Of a DNA stretch of 64,000 nucleotides, positions 7,682 through 16,760 are shown piece by piece. The position numbers and the translations under genes are program-made. The notes under the pieces were generated by a model. The model saw only the letters and a program-made list of their open reading frames with translations, had not been told where the DNA came from and searched no databases. Each line of letters begins with the position of its first letter. Position 1 is the first letter of the stretch. This DNA is from Enterococcus mediterraneensis (lineage in GTDB: Bacteria > Bacillota > Bacilli > Lactobacillales > Enterococcaceae). Location: positions 563,001 through 627,000 of the forward strand of contig NZ_UWOP01000001.1 of NCBI RefSeq assembly GCF_900604485.1. The letters are read 5' to 3'.

Positions 7682-9175
7682 TTAATATTCATTCAGTTGA
7701 TGACAGATCTCTTTTGTAGCTGGATAGATTTCTCGATAGATAGCATAAAGTTTTTGATATTGCTCTACAGCTTCTTTGTTTGGATGTACAGCTGGAAGAT
7801 ATGACACGAAAGTTTCAGCGCACTCAGGCAGTGAAGCATACCAGCCAAGTCCTACCGCCGCTAACATGGCAGCTCCTAATCCTGGTCCTTGTTCTGCTTC
7901 CAAACACAAAATATCCGCATCAAAAATATCTGCTTGGATCTGCAGCCAAGCAGCATTTTTAGCGCCGCCGCCTACAGAAACGACTTTTTTGAAAGACTTG
8001 CCTGCTACCTGCTCCATCAATACTTGAGAATCTTTCAGGGAGAAAGTGATTCCTTCTAATACCGCCCGCGCAAAATGAGACAATGTATGGGTCGTATCCA
8101 TACCAATGAAGCTTCCACGGATTTTACTGTCCACATGGGGTGTCCGTTCACCTACGATATATGGAGAGAACAGTAATCCGTTTGCTCCGGCAGGAATAGT
8201 AGGAATCTCCGCTAATAATTCGTCAAAAGATTGCTGGGGTGCAAAAGTTTCCTTGAACCAATTCAAACTATGCCCCGCCGCTAATGTAACCCCCATTGAG
8301 TAGAAACGGTCTTTTACAACGTGATTGAACAGATGCAGTTTGCCTTGATAATCTTGTTCTGCACTATTTTCTAACGATAAAAAGACACCTGATGTCCCGA
8401 TGCTTGCCATCGCTGTTTTGTCATCCAAAATACCGGCTCCGGCCGCCGCACACGCATTATCAGCGCCACCAGCAAATAATTGGACCTCTTTTTCAAATCC
8501 GAATTGTGCCGTAAGCTCCTGACGAAGTGTACCAATCATTCCTGTAGAATCGATCAATTCAGGCAAATAAGCTTTTGGGATAGCAAAACGATCTAAAATT
8601 GAGTCCGACCACTCTTTCTTTTCTTCATCCAATAAAAGTGTCCCGGCTGCATCTGAATAATCCATATGCATTGTACCGGATAACCAGAAACCCAGATAAT
8701 CTTTCGGCAGCATCATGTGCCGGACTTGTTGCCAGACTGCCGGTTCATTTTCTTGAATCCACAAAATTTTGGGTAAAGTGAATCCCTCTAATGCTCGGTT
8801 TTTTGTAATAGACAGCAATGTTTCGCCAAATGTCGCCATGATTTCTTGGCATTGCTTTGTTGTACGAACATCATTCCATAAAATTGCCGGGCGCAACACT
8901 TGCTCGTTTTCATCTAAAACAACTAAGCTATGCATCTGCCCAGAAAAACTGATTCCTTCTAATTCTTTAGTAAAATCAGCTACTTTTGTTGTCAATTGTT
9001 GAACTACATCTACAAAAGCATCTAGCCATTCCTGTGGATCCTGTTCGCTGTATCCAGTCTGTGGGTGCAGCAAAGGATAATCCTTAGATGCAGACGCCAC
9101 GACTTGCCCTTCACGATCTACCACTAGTCCCTTTAATGAACTAGTACCAAGATCGACTCCTAAAACATATGACAT
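7682..9175 (-). CDS. xylB: Xylulokinase
   Basis: This FGGY-family kinase phosphorylates D-xylulose to D-xylulose 5-phosphate, feeding the pentose phosphate or phosphoketolase route. It is 497 residues, the usual length. The N-terminal ATPase motif is GVDLGTSSLKGLVVD (residues 5-19), the substrate region is SFSGQMHSLVVLD near 76-88, and the catalytic aspartate lies in FAGGADNACAAAGAG near 235. The C-terminal adenosine loop is VGGGAKNAAWLQIQAD near 395. It is the last gene of the xylA operon, 15 bases downstream of the permease gene, with an AAGGAGGA ribosome binding site. Confidence 0.95.
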   Translation of the reverse strand: MSYVLGVDLGTSSLKGLVVDREGQVVASASKDYPLLHPQTGYSEQDPQEWLDAFVDVVQQLTTKVADFTKELEGISFSGQMHSLVVLDENEQVLRPAILWNDVRTTKQCQEIMATFGETLLSITKNRALEGFTLPKILWIQENEPAVWQQVRHMMLPKDYLGFWLSGTMHMDYSDAAGTLLLDEEKKEWSDSILDRFAIPKAYLPELIDSTGMIGTLRQELTAQFGFEKEVQLFAGGADNACAAAGAGILDDKTAMASIGTSGVFLSLENSAEQDYQGKLHLFNHVVKDRFYSMGVTLAAGHSLNWFKETFAPQQSFDELLAEIPTIPAGANGLLFSPYIVGERTPHVDSKIRGSFIGMDTTHTLSHFARAVLEGITFSLKDSQVLMEQVAGKSFKKVVSVGGGAKNAAWLQIQADIFDADILCLEAEQGPGLGAAMLAAVGLGWYASLPECAETFVSYLPAVHPNKEAVEQYQKLYAIYREIYPATKEICHQLNEY

Positions 9176-9190
9176 TGTGCTCCTCCTTCA

Positions 9191-10024
9191 TTATTCCTTG
9201 ATTCCACCCGCAGTTACTCCTCCTACAATATACTTAGATAAGAATAAATAGATTAAGAGCAGCGGTATAATACTTAAGGATACTCCTAGATACATACTAC
9301 CAAATTCTGTGCGATATACATCCGTTCTTAGTAATTGAATCAACATTGGCAGTGTAAATTTCCTAGAATCATTGATCAGAATCAACGGCATCAGGAAGTT
9401 ATTCCATGAAGTGACAAACGAAAAAATTGCCATGGTAGCCAATCCAGGTTTCATTAATGGCAACATAATATTGTGAAAAATTTTTATCTCACCTGCTCCA
9501 TCAAGCCTTGCTGAATCTGCTAAATCTGGATGATAAATAGTCTCCAAATACTGTTTTAAGAAAAAAACAGATGTAGGAGCAGCAATAGATGGAAGAATCA
9601 ATGGAATAAAACTATTTAGCAAGCCAAGTCTACTCATAAATTGATAAAAACCAATCATGCTGATTTGCTGAGGAATCATTAACAGACCTAATATGATCGC
9701 AAAAAGAACTTTTCTTCCTTTGAATTGGTATGCAATAACTCCATATGCTGCTAATGCTGAAAAATACACATTTAGTATTGTTGAGCCGGCAGAAATAATG
9801 AAACTATTTCTAAAACCTCCAAATACATCAAATCCTTTATTCATTAAAACTTCCCAATTATATTTCAAGTTTTCGCCAGGTAACAAAGATAATCCTTGTT
9901 GAATTTGTTCTGCAGAACGAGTAGAGTTAACAAGAACTACCCAAAAAGGTAAGATACTCAATATAGTCAGGAAAATAAGAAAGACGTAAATAAGTATTCG
10001 TTTTGCTTTATATGAGTTATCCAT
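9191..10024 (-). CDS. Sugar ABC transporter permease, MalG type
   Basis: An inner-membrane permease of a CUT1-type carbohydrate importer, 277 residues with six predicted transmembrane helices. The EAA cytoplasmic loop is ADSARLDGAGEIKIFHNIMLPLMKPGLA near residues 165-192, and it binds the ATPase. The C-terminus VGGVTAGGIKE is the classic end of MalG-like permeases. The start codon overlaps the stop of the upstream permease (TAATG), so the two are translationally coupled. Its place between a GH43 xylosidase and xylulokinase suggests import of xylosides or xylo-oligosaccharides. No ATP-binding subunit is encoded in this operon, so a shared MsmK/MsmX-type ATPase elsewhere is expected; that is knowledge of the family, not seen here. 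Confidence 0.9.
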   Translation of the reverse strand: MDNSYKAKRILIYVFLIFLTILSILPFWVVLVNSTRSAEQIQQGLSLLPGENLKYNWEVLMNKGFDVFGGFRNSFIISAGSTILNVYFSALAAYGVIAYQFKGRKVLFAIILGLLMIPQQISMIGFYQFMSRLGLLNSFIPLILPSIAAPTSVFFLKQYLETIYHPDLADSARLDGAGEIKIFHNIMLPLMKPGLATMAIFSFVTSWNNFLMPLILINDSRKFTLPMLIQLLRTDVYRTEFGSMYLGVSLSIIPLLLIYLFLSKYIVGGVTAGGIKE

Positions 10025-10938
10025 TATTTACCCCTCACTTTGCTGTTTTCTTTGAAAAATCGAAATAGTAGTGTACTCAAAACAATCGATAGTAGTAATA
10101 AAATAACCGAGGCAGTTGCTGCCACATTGAAGTTTCTACTACCCGTAAATGCTTGCTTGTAGATAAACATTGTAATCGTCGTTACACTATTTCCAGGATT
10201 TCCATTCGTTAATAGGAATGGAATATCAAACATTTGTAATCCACCAATCAGCGAGGTAACTAATGTATAAAGCAAGATTGGTTTCAGCAAAGGGAGTGTT
10301 ATTTGTCGGAATATTTGATTATCACTTGCTCCATCTACCATTGCTGACTCAAATAATGAATTATCAATACTCAAAATTCCTGAAACTAATACGATTGTTG
10401 TTTGACCATACCACATCCAAAATTGAATAAATGATACTATTAAACGTGTTCCAGTAACACTTCTAAAAAAGTCAAATGGTGCATCAAGTACACCCAACTC
10501 TGTTAACACTAAATTCATTGGACCCATTGGAAAACTAAAAAGGGCATAGAATAAAACAGCAACAGAAGCAGCAGTAATAATATTGGGTAAATAAAATACT
10601 ACTTTGAAAAAACCTGTATTCTTGAGTCTCAATTTAATATTCGTAAACCACGCAGCTAAAAGTAAAGCAAGACCTATCTGTGGAATAAAATTGACTATCC
10701 ATAAAATAAAAGTATTCCTAATGGATTTTAAAAACATCGCATTTTGAAAAATATTTGTATAATTGTCAATGCCTATAAAATTAGCAACTGGATTCCAACC
10801 TTTTAAATCCGTGAAACTCAAAAATATTGTATAAATGATTGGATACAATTGAAAAATTAGAAATGCGATAAAAAAAGGCGCCAAAAATAGATAACCGTAG
10901 CGATTATACTTTTCAAACTTACCTTTATTTTTTTTCAC
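10024..10938 (-). CDS. Sugar ABC transporter permease, MalF type
   Basis: The second permease of the same CUT1 importer, 304 residues. It has a positively charged N-terminus, a first helix (YLFLAPFFIAFLIFQLYPII) and five further transmembrane helices. The EAA-type loop ESAMVDGASDNQIFRQITLPLLKPIL lies near residues 196-221. It pairs with the MalG-type permease to form the channel. It follows the binding-protein gene by 60 bases; that gap holds a strong hairpin likely to reduce permease expression relative to the binding protein. Base composition is lower in GC than xylA and xylB. Confidence 0.9.
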   Translation of the reverse strand: MKKNKGKFEKYNRYGYLFLAPFFIAFLIFQLYPIIYTIFLSFTDLKGWNPVANFIGIDNYTNIFQNAMFLKSIRNTFILWIVNFIPQIGLALLLAAWFTNIKLRLKNTGFFKVVFYLPNIITAASVAVLFYALFSFPMGPMNLVLTELGVLDAPFDFFRSVTGTRLIVSFIQFWMWYGQTTIVLVSGILSIDNSLFESAMVDGASDNQIFRQITLPLLKPILLYTLVTSLIGGLQMFDIPFLLTNGNPGNSVTTITMFIYKQAFTGSRNFNVAATASVILLLLSIVLSTLLFRFFKENSKVRGK

Positions 10939-10958
10939 AAAATTCCCCCCTCATTTAA

Positions 10959-10992
10959 AAGAAATGGGCTGACATACGTCAACCCTTTTCTT
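10959..10992 (-). terminator. Intergenic hairpin between binding-protein and permease genes
   Basis: The arms AAGAAATGGGCTGAC (10959-10973) and GTCAACCCTTTTCTT (10978-10992) match at 13 of 15 positions around a four-base loop. On the minus strand it is followed by only a short T stretch (TTTTAAA), as expected for a leaky terminator or a 3' stabiliser of the binding-protein message. Confidence 0.65.
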
Positions 10993-10998
10993 ACTTTA

Positions 10999-12312
10999 TT
11001 AATCAACTTGAAGATCAGGATACGCATTTTGAACTGCATCTTTGAAACTTTGGATAGCCTGTTCCTGATCCATTTCACCTTTAGAATAAGGAGTCAGACA
11101 ATTATCAATAAATAAACGTTCGATTGTTTGATCATATTCAGTTAATATTTTGGCATTAATATCTGCAACCATTTCAGAAAACTCGTTGTAGTGATTTTGT
11201 CCACCTAAAAATTCTTCACTATAATTGTCTTTGATTTCATCAACAACTTTTTCATTAGAAACAAAGTCACCAGTATCCTCAGCCCATTTTTTCAAAAATT
11301 CAGCATCTGTTGTTATATAGCTAATTAAATCTGCAGCTTCTTCTTTCATAGTTGAAGTTTCTGTCGCACCTACCCATGTTCCTCCCCAGAACCATGATGA
11401 AGGTCCTTGAATCATGCGCCAGTCTCCTTCTGTTGTCTTTGAATTATCCGCAGAAGTGGCATTTGGTTTCAACCAATAATGAAGTCCCCATGTTGGCAAG
11501 CTGTATCCAAAGATAGAATCACCATTCATACCTGCAAACCACGCTTCAGATTGACCTTCTGTGTCCTGCGTTAGTTTTTCACTGACAAATTTCTTAGATA
11601 TATCCAGTAGTTCATATAACTTATCATCAATAACAAGTTTTTCATCTTCTACCCAACCATGGTCCCGATGTCCAAAAAACGGTTTTGCCAAATCTTGAAC
11701 ACTGGAAATCATATAAACATCCCCATTGCTTTTTTCTTTCACTTCTTTGGCAACTTCATAAAATTTGTTGTAGTCAGATAACGCTTCTTGTACTTTATCA
11801 ACATCTTCTAAACCTAAAAGATCTTTTGCCATTGATTCTCTGTAATAGAAACCACCTGGGGCTCCTTGCCAAGCTAAAGCATGTAATACTCCATCCTTAT
11901 CTGTTCCAACATCTTTTACATATTGATAAGTATCTTTAGATGCTTCATCTAAGCCAAGTTCACCAATATCAGCCATTAATCCAGATTCTACATATTTTTT
12001 CACAAAAGCAGATTCAAGAGCGATTACATCAGGTGCATCTTTTGTTCCTAATACAGGATCCAATTTGGTTTCAAATTGATCTGAAGGAATTTCAACGACT
12101 TTGATCTCATAATCCAAATCTTCATGAGCAGGTTTATAATAATCATTGATCATTTTTGACAATTCATCTGTAAATGTCCAGACGACTAATTCTTTTTTAC
12201 CGCTTCCTCCCGCAGATCCACTATTGCTTTCACCAGATCCGCACGCAGTTAAAGCCAATAAACTTGTAGCAAGAATCCCAAGACTAACGCCCCATTTTTT
12301 CCAGTTTTTCAT
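10999..12312 (-). CDS. Sugar-binding lipoprotein of ABC importer
   Basis: The extracellular substrate-binding protein (family 1) of the CUT1 importer, 437 residues. A lipoprotein signal peptide ends in the lipobox LTAC, with the lipidated cysteine near residue 24, followed by a Gly/Ser linker (GSGESNSGSAGGSGKKE). The mature part begins with LVVWTFTDELSKMI, typical of periplasmic-binding-protein type II folds. It is encoded between the GH43 xylosidase and the two permeases. Substrate is inferred as xylosides or xylo-oligosaccharides from the operon; the binding residues cannot be read from sequence alone. Confidence 0.92.
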   Translation of the reverse strand: MKNWKKWGVSLGILATSLLALTACGSGESNSGSAGGSGKKELVVWTFTDELSKMINDYYKPAHEDLDYEIKVVEIPSDQFETKLDPVLGTKDAPDVIALESAFVKKYVESGLMADIGELGLDEASKDTYQYVKDVGTDKDGVLHALAWQGAPGGFYYRESMAKDLLGLEDVDKVQEALSDYNKFYEVAKEVKEKSNGDVYMISSVQDLAKPFFGHRDHGWVEDEKLVIDDKLYELLDISKKFVSEKLTQDTEGQSEAWFAGMNGDSIFGYSLPTWGLHYWLKPNATSADNSKTTEGDWRMIQGPSSWFWGGTWVGATETSTMKEEAADLISYITTDAEFLKKWAEDTGDFVSNEKVVDEIKDNYSEEFLGGQNHYNEFSEMVADINAKILTEYDQTIERLFIDNCLTPYSKGEMDQEQAIQSFKDAVQNAYPDLQVD

Positions 12313-12327
12313 GAAAAAATCCTCCCT

Positions 12328-13935
12328 CTACTTCTCTTCATATTCGAAGAAATCAAAATCAGCAAATAATCTAGAACCTGTAGTGTCAATTGCAAACATT
12401 CCAACAAAAGCCCCAGTAAAGAATCCTTCTTGTGTTTCTACCACATAATCATCTGACAATTTCAAACTATCAAAAAGATATTCTATTAACGTCCACTGCT
12501 CACCATCAAATGAATAAGCATATTGATAATGATTATGGTTTACAATCGTTTTAAAAAAGACAGCGCTAACATTATCGGGTATAACAACCTCATTACCTAG
12601 TAAAGGCATAGTTATTCGGCCGTTATCACTATCCATAACATCAATTATCTTACCTTTTTCTTCATTGAAAGTAATATGAATAGAAGACCAATTCTTCGTA
12701 TTATAATAATTAGTCATTCCTGCCAATTGTAAAAACGATGAAGGCGAAAATTCTACTTTCGTTATCGCTTCAAATGTGAAGTGCTGCCACCTTCTAGCTA
12801 CTAGAGATTTATAAAATAAAGAGTTGAAGGATTCTCTACCATATAATCTTAAGTACCCCTTACGCGCTGACAAACTTCCAATTTCTTCAGTAAAAGGAAT
12901 TCGTAATGTTTGAAAGTTCAAAGGTAACTTTTCTTGGTCAAAGTCTATTTTAGTTGGTTCGTTCTCCCAAGGTACTTCATCAATAGCTGGTGATTCCACT
13001 TCTTTCTTTGGAAAATTGCCGCCTTCGATATAAGGCCAATCATTTTCCCAATACATTTTCTGAATAGCAGTCTCGCGACCTAATGGACAATATCCACGAT
13101 TTTCTAACAAAGGTGTTTCTGGTCTTTTGAGAGGTCGACCAGTCAAATGAACAAAATACCATTCATCTGTATGAGTGTGTACGATAGAACCATGACCTGC
13201 TTTTTGCAACTCTATTTCTGGATGTGACCAAGAACTTATTAATGGATTATCTGGATGAACTTCATATACTCCATTAATTGTTTTTGAACGAGCAATTGTT
13301 GATGCATGTTCATATTTTGTTCCACCTTCAGCAGTCAATAAATAGTAATAACCATTTAATTTATAAAGGTGTGGTGCTTCTGTCAGCTTTCTATCTGTTC
13401 CCTTAAAAATAATCTCAGATTTACCAATAAGTTTTTTCTGCTCATGATCATATTCTTGTAAAGCAATACCATAAAAACTATGATGATATGGTCGGTAGTC
13501 CCAGACCATATTCACAAAGTATTTTTTCCCATTATCATCATGAAATAAAGATGGATCAAACCCTGAGCTATTCATGAAGACTGGATCAGACCATTCACCA
13601 TCAATTGTTTCACAAGTAATTAAATAGTTATAAACATCTTTCCAATTATTCCCCTGTACCTCTTTGACATCTGAATAAATCAGCCAAAATTTCCCGTCAT
13701 GATAACTTAAGGCGGGAGCCCAGACTCCTCCAGAGTCTGGATTTCCCAGCATATTCAATTGACTTATCCGATTGACAGGCGTGCTGACTAACTTCCAATT
13801 TTTTAAATCTTTAGAGTGATAGATCATTACCCCTGGAAACCACTCAAAAGTTGATGTTGCAATATAATAATCTTCACCAACTCTACAAATACTAGGATCT
13901 GGGTTAAACCCGGTTAAAATTGGATTGGTAATCAT
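12328..13935 (-). CDS. GH43 beta-xylosidase / glycoside hydrolase
   Basis: An inverting glycosidase of family GH43, 535 residues, the length of two-domain beta-xylosidases. Residues 1 to about 310 form the five-bladed propeller. The general base aspartate is in GFNPDPSICR near residue 13, the pKa-modulating aspartate is in YSDV near 127, and the general acid glutamate is in LTEAPHLYKLNGYY near 205. The C-terminal half is the beta-sandwich DUF1349-like/GH43_C2 domain. No signal peptide is present, so it acts in the cytoplasm on short xylosides brought in by the adjacent importer and supplies xylose to xylA. It could have alpha-L-arabinofuranosidase side activity, as many GH43 enzymes do. Confidence 0.92.
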   Translation of the reverse strand: MITNPILTGFNPDPSICRVGEDYYIATSTFEWFPGVMIYHSKDLKNWKLVSTPVNRISQLNMLGNPDSGGVWAPALSYHDGKFWLIYSDVKEVQGNNWKDVYNYLITCETIDGEWSDPVFMNSSGFDPSLFHDDNGKKYFVNMVWDYRPYHHSFYGIALQEYDHEQKKLIGKSEIIFKGTDRKLTEAPHLYKLNGYYYLLTAEGGTKYEHASTIARSKTINGVYEVHPDNPLISSWSHPEIELQKAGHGSIVHTHTDEWYFVHLTGRPLKRPETPLLENRGYCPLGRETAIQKMYWENDWPYIEGGNFPKKEVESPAIDEVPWENEPTKIDFDQEKLPLNFQTLRIPFTEEIGSLSARKGYLRLYGRESFNSLFYKSLVARRWQHFTFEAITKVEFSPSSFLQLAGMTNYYNTKNWSSIHITFNEEKGKIIDVMDSDNGRITMPLLGNEVVIPDNVSAVFFKTIVNHNHYQYAYSFDGEQWTLIEYLFDSLKLSDDYVVETQEGFFTGAFVGMFAIDTTGSRLFADFDFFEYEEK

Positions 13936-13949
13936 TGAATACTCCTCTC

Positions 13950-15257
13950 TTAAACCAAATAATCATTCAATCGTGATTTCACATATTCCAAATGGTTGGA
14001 TTCATTTGTGATATCATCGTGTTCCAATGCGTATTCTGTCAAAGTCTCAAGATTTTCTTCGTCTGCAACGATTTTTGCTCCGATTCCTTCTTTGTAGCTG
14101 GCATAGCGTTTTTCTTTGATATCATCGAAGAATCGATCTTCTTTCAACGCTGCAGCTGTCTTCAATCCTCTTGCGAAGGTGTCCATCCCTGCGATATGTG
14201 CTAAGAATAAATCTTCCATTTCAAATGAGGAACGACGAACTTTGGAGTCGAAGTTGATTCCGCCAGGTGCGATCCCGCCGTTTTCCAAGATTTCATACAT
14301 TGCTAATGTTGTATCATAGATATTTGTTGGAAACTCATCCGTATCCCATCCTAACAAGGTATCTCCTTGGTTGGCATCGATGGATCCTAATGCATCGTAA
14401 CAACGTGCGACATTCAATTCATGTTCAAAAGTATGTCCAGCCAATGTTGCGTGGTTGGCTTCCAAGTTCAGTTTGAAGTCACCTTCTAAACCATATTTTT
14501 GAATAAATGCCATGGTTGTTGCTGCATCAAAATCATATTGATGTTTTGAAGGTTCTTTTGGTTTTGGTTCAAGCAAGAATTGTGGTTTGTGACCGATTTT
14601 TTCTCCATAAACGATCGCCATTTTGAATAGACGAGCGATATTGTCCTGTTCAAATTTCATATCGGTATTCAATAATGACTCGTAACCTTCACGGCCGCCC
14701 CAGAAGACATAATTTTCACCGCCAAGTTTTTTGCTGATGTCGAGTCCTTTTTTAACTTGTGCCGCCGCGTAAGCAAAAACATCTGCGTTATTAGATGAAG
14801 CTGCGCCATGTACAAAACGCGGATGTGAAAACATATTTGCTGTATTCCATAGTAATTTGATACCAGTTTCATCCATTTTTTCTTTGATCAAATCAGTGAT
14901 CTCATCCAGATTTTGGAAGAATTCTTCTAAAGAGTCTCCTTCAGGTGCTACGTCTACATCATGGAAGCAGAAATATTCTACGCCTAATTTTGTCAAGATT
15001 TCGAAAAATGCATCCACGCGATTTTTCGCTGTTTCCATTGGAGTTTCACCAAACCATGTCCGTTGGTTGACTGGACTACCGAATGGATCTGAACCATCTT
15101 GAGTCATTGTATGCCAGTATGCTACTGCAAAACGCAGATGTTCTTTCATTGTTTTGCCCATCACGACTTCATCAGGATTATAGTGACGAAAAGCAAATGG
15201 ATTGTCTGTCTTGGCTCCTTCATATTGGATTGTGTCTACATTTGGAAAATAACTCAT
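13950..15257 (-). CDS. xylA: Xylose isomerase
   Basis: Converts D-xylose to D-xylulose using divalent metals. It is 435 residues, typical of class II enzymes. The catalytic pair is in [12 protein letters not shown] near residue 100. The metal ligands are in [18 protein letters not shown] near 265 and [20 protein letters not shown] near 295-315. The start at 15257 ([14 protein letters not shown]) is set by AGGGAGGAAAC just upstream. A longer in-frame extension to 15335 would overlap the XylR operator region and has no ribosome binding site. It is the first gene of the six-gene xyl operon, with promoter, cre and operator all visible upstream. Confidence 0.97.
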   Translation of the reverse strand: MSYFPNVDTIQYEGAKTDNPFAFRHYNPDEVVMGKTMKEHLRFAVAYWHTMTQDGSDPFGSPVNQRTWFGETPMETAKNRVDAFFEILTKLGVEYFCFHDVDVAPEGDSLEEFFQNLDEITDLIKEKMDETGIKLLWNTANMFSHPRFVHGAASSNNADVFAYAAAQVKKGLDISKKLGGENYVFWGGREGYESLLNTDMKFEQDNIARLFKMAIVYGEKIGHKPQFLLEPKPKEPSKHQYDFDAATTMAFIQKYGLEGDFKLNLEANHATLAGHTFEHELNVARCYDALGSIDANQGDTLLGWDTDEFPTNIYDTTLAMYEILENGGIAPGGINFDSKVRRSSFEMEDLFLAHIAGMDTFARGLKTAAALKEDRFFDDIKEKRYASYKEGIGAKIVADEENLETLTEYALEHDDITNESNHLEYVKSRLNDYLV

Positions 15258-15335
15258 GTTTGTTTCCTCCCTATTTTTGTTGATAAGACATGATTCTTTT
15301 ACAGAAGAATCATTATCCATTCTATTTTCTTGCAT

Positions 15336-15360
15336 AAAGTTTGTTAGTACGGTAAACTAA
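15336..15360 (-). promoter_or_regulatory. XylR operator
   Basis: AAAGTTTGTT at the left and TAAACTAA at the right have the same 25-bp spacing and half-sites as the Bacillus xyl operator (AGTTTGTT...CAAACTAA). It lies just downstream of the predicted xylA transcription start, where a bound ROK-family repressor would block elongation or initiation. Confidence 0.75.
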
Positions 15361-15371
15361 CTTACACATAG

Positions 15372-15400
15372 ACTATACGAAACTTAATTATCATTGTCAA
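15372..15400 (-). promoter_or_regulatory. xylA promoter
   Basis: On the minus strand TTGACA (15395-15400) is followed after exactly 17 bases by TATAGT (15372-15377). This is a near-consensus housekeeping promoter driving the whole xyl operon. Confidence 0.85.
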
Positions 15401-15409
15401 GCGCTTTCA
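15395..15409 (-). promoter_or_regulatory. cre-like site over the xylA -35 box
   Basis: TGAAAGCGCTTGACA on the minus strand carries the core TGAAAGCGCTT of the CcpA site and overlaps the -35 hexamer, so CcpA binding would repress the operon when preferred sugar is present. It departs from the consensus at the last two positions. Confidence 0.65.
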
Positions 15410-15524
15410 AAAGATTTATTCAAATATTTTCATATATTTTTGCTTTCGTTTACACTATAGATAATTGGACTCCATAACTGTGATTACCCAAGTCTATTGT
15501 TATATTTCCTATTGGAGGTTTTAT

Positions 15525-16676
15525 ATGATTTCAACTAAATACACTATACGCGAACAAAACGAAACAAATATTCTTAATACAGTCATTACCGAAAAAGAAA
15601 TTTCAAGAGCTGAGATAGCCCAATATACCGGACTGAACAAAGCTTCAGTTTCGGCTATCACAAAAAAATTATTAGAAGATGAATTGATTTTTGAAACACG
15701 AGTCGGTGATGCGTCAAATACCGGTGGACGCAAACCGATTTTATTGACCTTCAACCGGAAATCTTCTTTGGTGATCGCTTTTGATCTGGGTTACAACTAT
15801 ATCGAAGCTTTGTTGGCTTTTATTGATGGTACGGTTGTAGAAACGGTTTCCAAACGACGTATCCAAGTCCAAGCCTCAACTATCTTGTCAGAGATGGAAC
15901 AGATCATTGATCGTTTCATGGAGGTACAACCTGTTACACCTCACGGAATCGTAGGCTTGACTGCTGGAATTCACGGAATCGTCGATCATGAATCGATTCT
16001 CTTTACCCCTTATTACGATTTAGATAAAAGTGATTTTTTAGAAGGTCTGCAGCAAAAATACGACTTCCCTGTTTTTATCCATAATGAAGCAAATTTAGCG
16101 GCATTAGGCGAATATACCTTTACTTCTCGTTATCAAAGTCTTGTCAGTGTCAGCATCCACAGCGGGATCGGGGCAGGCATTGTCGAAAGCGGAAGATTAC
16201 AGATCGGCAAGCATGGTCGGGCGGGAGAAATCGGTCATTCGATCCTGTACCCTTCCGGAAGAGCTTGTCCATGCGGTAACCATGGCTGCTTAGAACAGTA
16301 TGCCTCCAATCGTGTCACATACGAAGAATTTAGAGCTTTGAAAGGACTGGATTATGTCAATTCGGAAATCTTGTTACAGTATGTAGAAAAAAACGACAAG
16401 GACGCCCTTGCGGCAATCAAAAAAAATGCTGAACTCCTCAGTATCGGGATCAACAATATCATCATGATGTATGATCCTGATGTGGTTGTGATCAACAGTT
16501 CTCTTTACCGGCGTATCCCGCAAATGGTGGATCTCGTCAATGAGCAATTAAAGAGTCGCTTTTCAAAACAAGTTGTCATCCGTAATACTTTCTTGGAAGA
16601 CAAAGCGACACTTTACGGCGCTTTCGCTGTTTCCGCTCAAAATTTTTTAAATATCCAAAAATTAAAATTAAACTAA
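15525..16676 (+). CDS. xylR: XylR-type xylose-responsive repressor (ROK family)
   Basis: A 383-residue repressor. The N-terminal winged HTH (about 10-65) contains ISRAEIAQYTGLNKASVSAITKKL. The ROK sugar-sensing domain follows (from about 80). It contains the zinc-type cysteine motif CPCGNHGCLEQ near residue 250 and the GEIGH motif just before it. The start at 15525 is chosen because TTGGAGG lies ten bases upstream; a longer frame to 15465 has no ribosome binding site. It is divergent from xylA and a XylR-type operator sits between them, so xylose-relieved repression of the xyl operon is the expected role. A bidirectional terminator follows. Confidence 0.93.
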   Translation: MISTKYTIREQNETNILNTVITEKEISRAEIAQYTGLNKASVSAITKKLLEDELIFETRVGDASNTGGRKPILLTFNRKSSLVIAFDLGYNYIEALLAFIDGTVVETVSKRRIQVQASTILSEMEQIIDRFMEVQPVTPHGIVGLTAGIHGIVDHESILFTPYYDLDKSDFLEGLQQKYDFPVFIHNEANLAALGEYTFTSRYQSLVSVSIHSGIGAGIVESGRLQIGKHGRAGEIGHSILYPSGRACPCGNHGCLEQYASNRVTYEEFRALKGLDYVNSEILLQYVEKNDKDALAAIKKNAELLSIGINNIIMMYDPDVVVINSSLYRRIPQMVDLVNEQLKSRFSKQVVIRNTFLEDKATLYGAFAVSAQNFLNIQKLKLN

Positions 16677-16692
16677 AAAAATTATGACAAAA

Positions 16693-16741
16693 AAAGCACG
16701 TGTATCTCCAAACGATAACAGTTGAGAGATACGCGTGCTTT
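16693..16741. terminator. Bidirectional terminator xylR / amidohydrolase
   Basis: AAAGCACGTGTATCTC (16693-16708) pairs with GAGATACGCGTGCTTT (16726-16741), with one mismatch. A-runs and T-runs flank it, and it separates convergent genes. Confidence 0.85.
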
Positions 16742-16760
16742 GTTGTTTATGCAGCCTATT

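Noticed and set aside
15258-15335. N-terminal extension of xylA
   Set aside because: The extension has no ribosome binding site and would begin at the edge of the XylR operator, very near the predicted transcription start. The conserved start MSYFPNV has a strong AGGGAGGAAAC before it.
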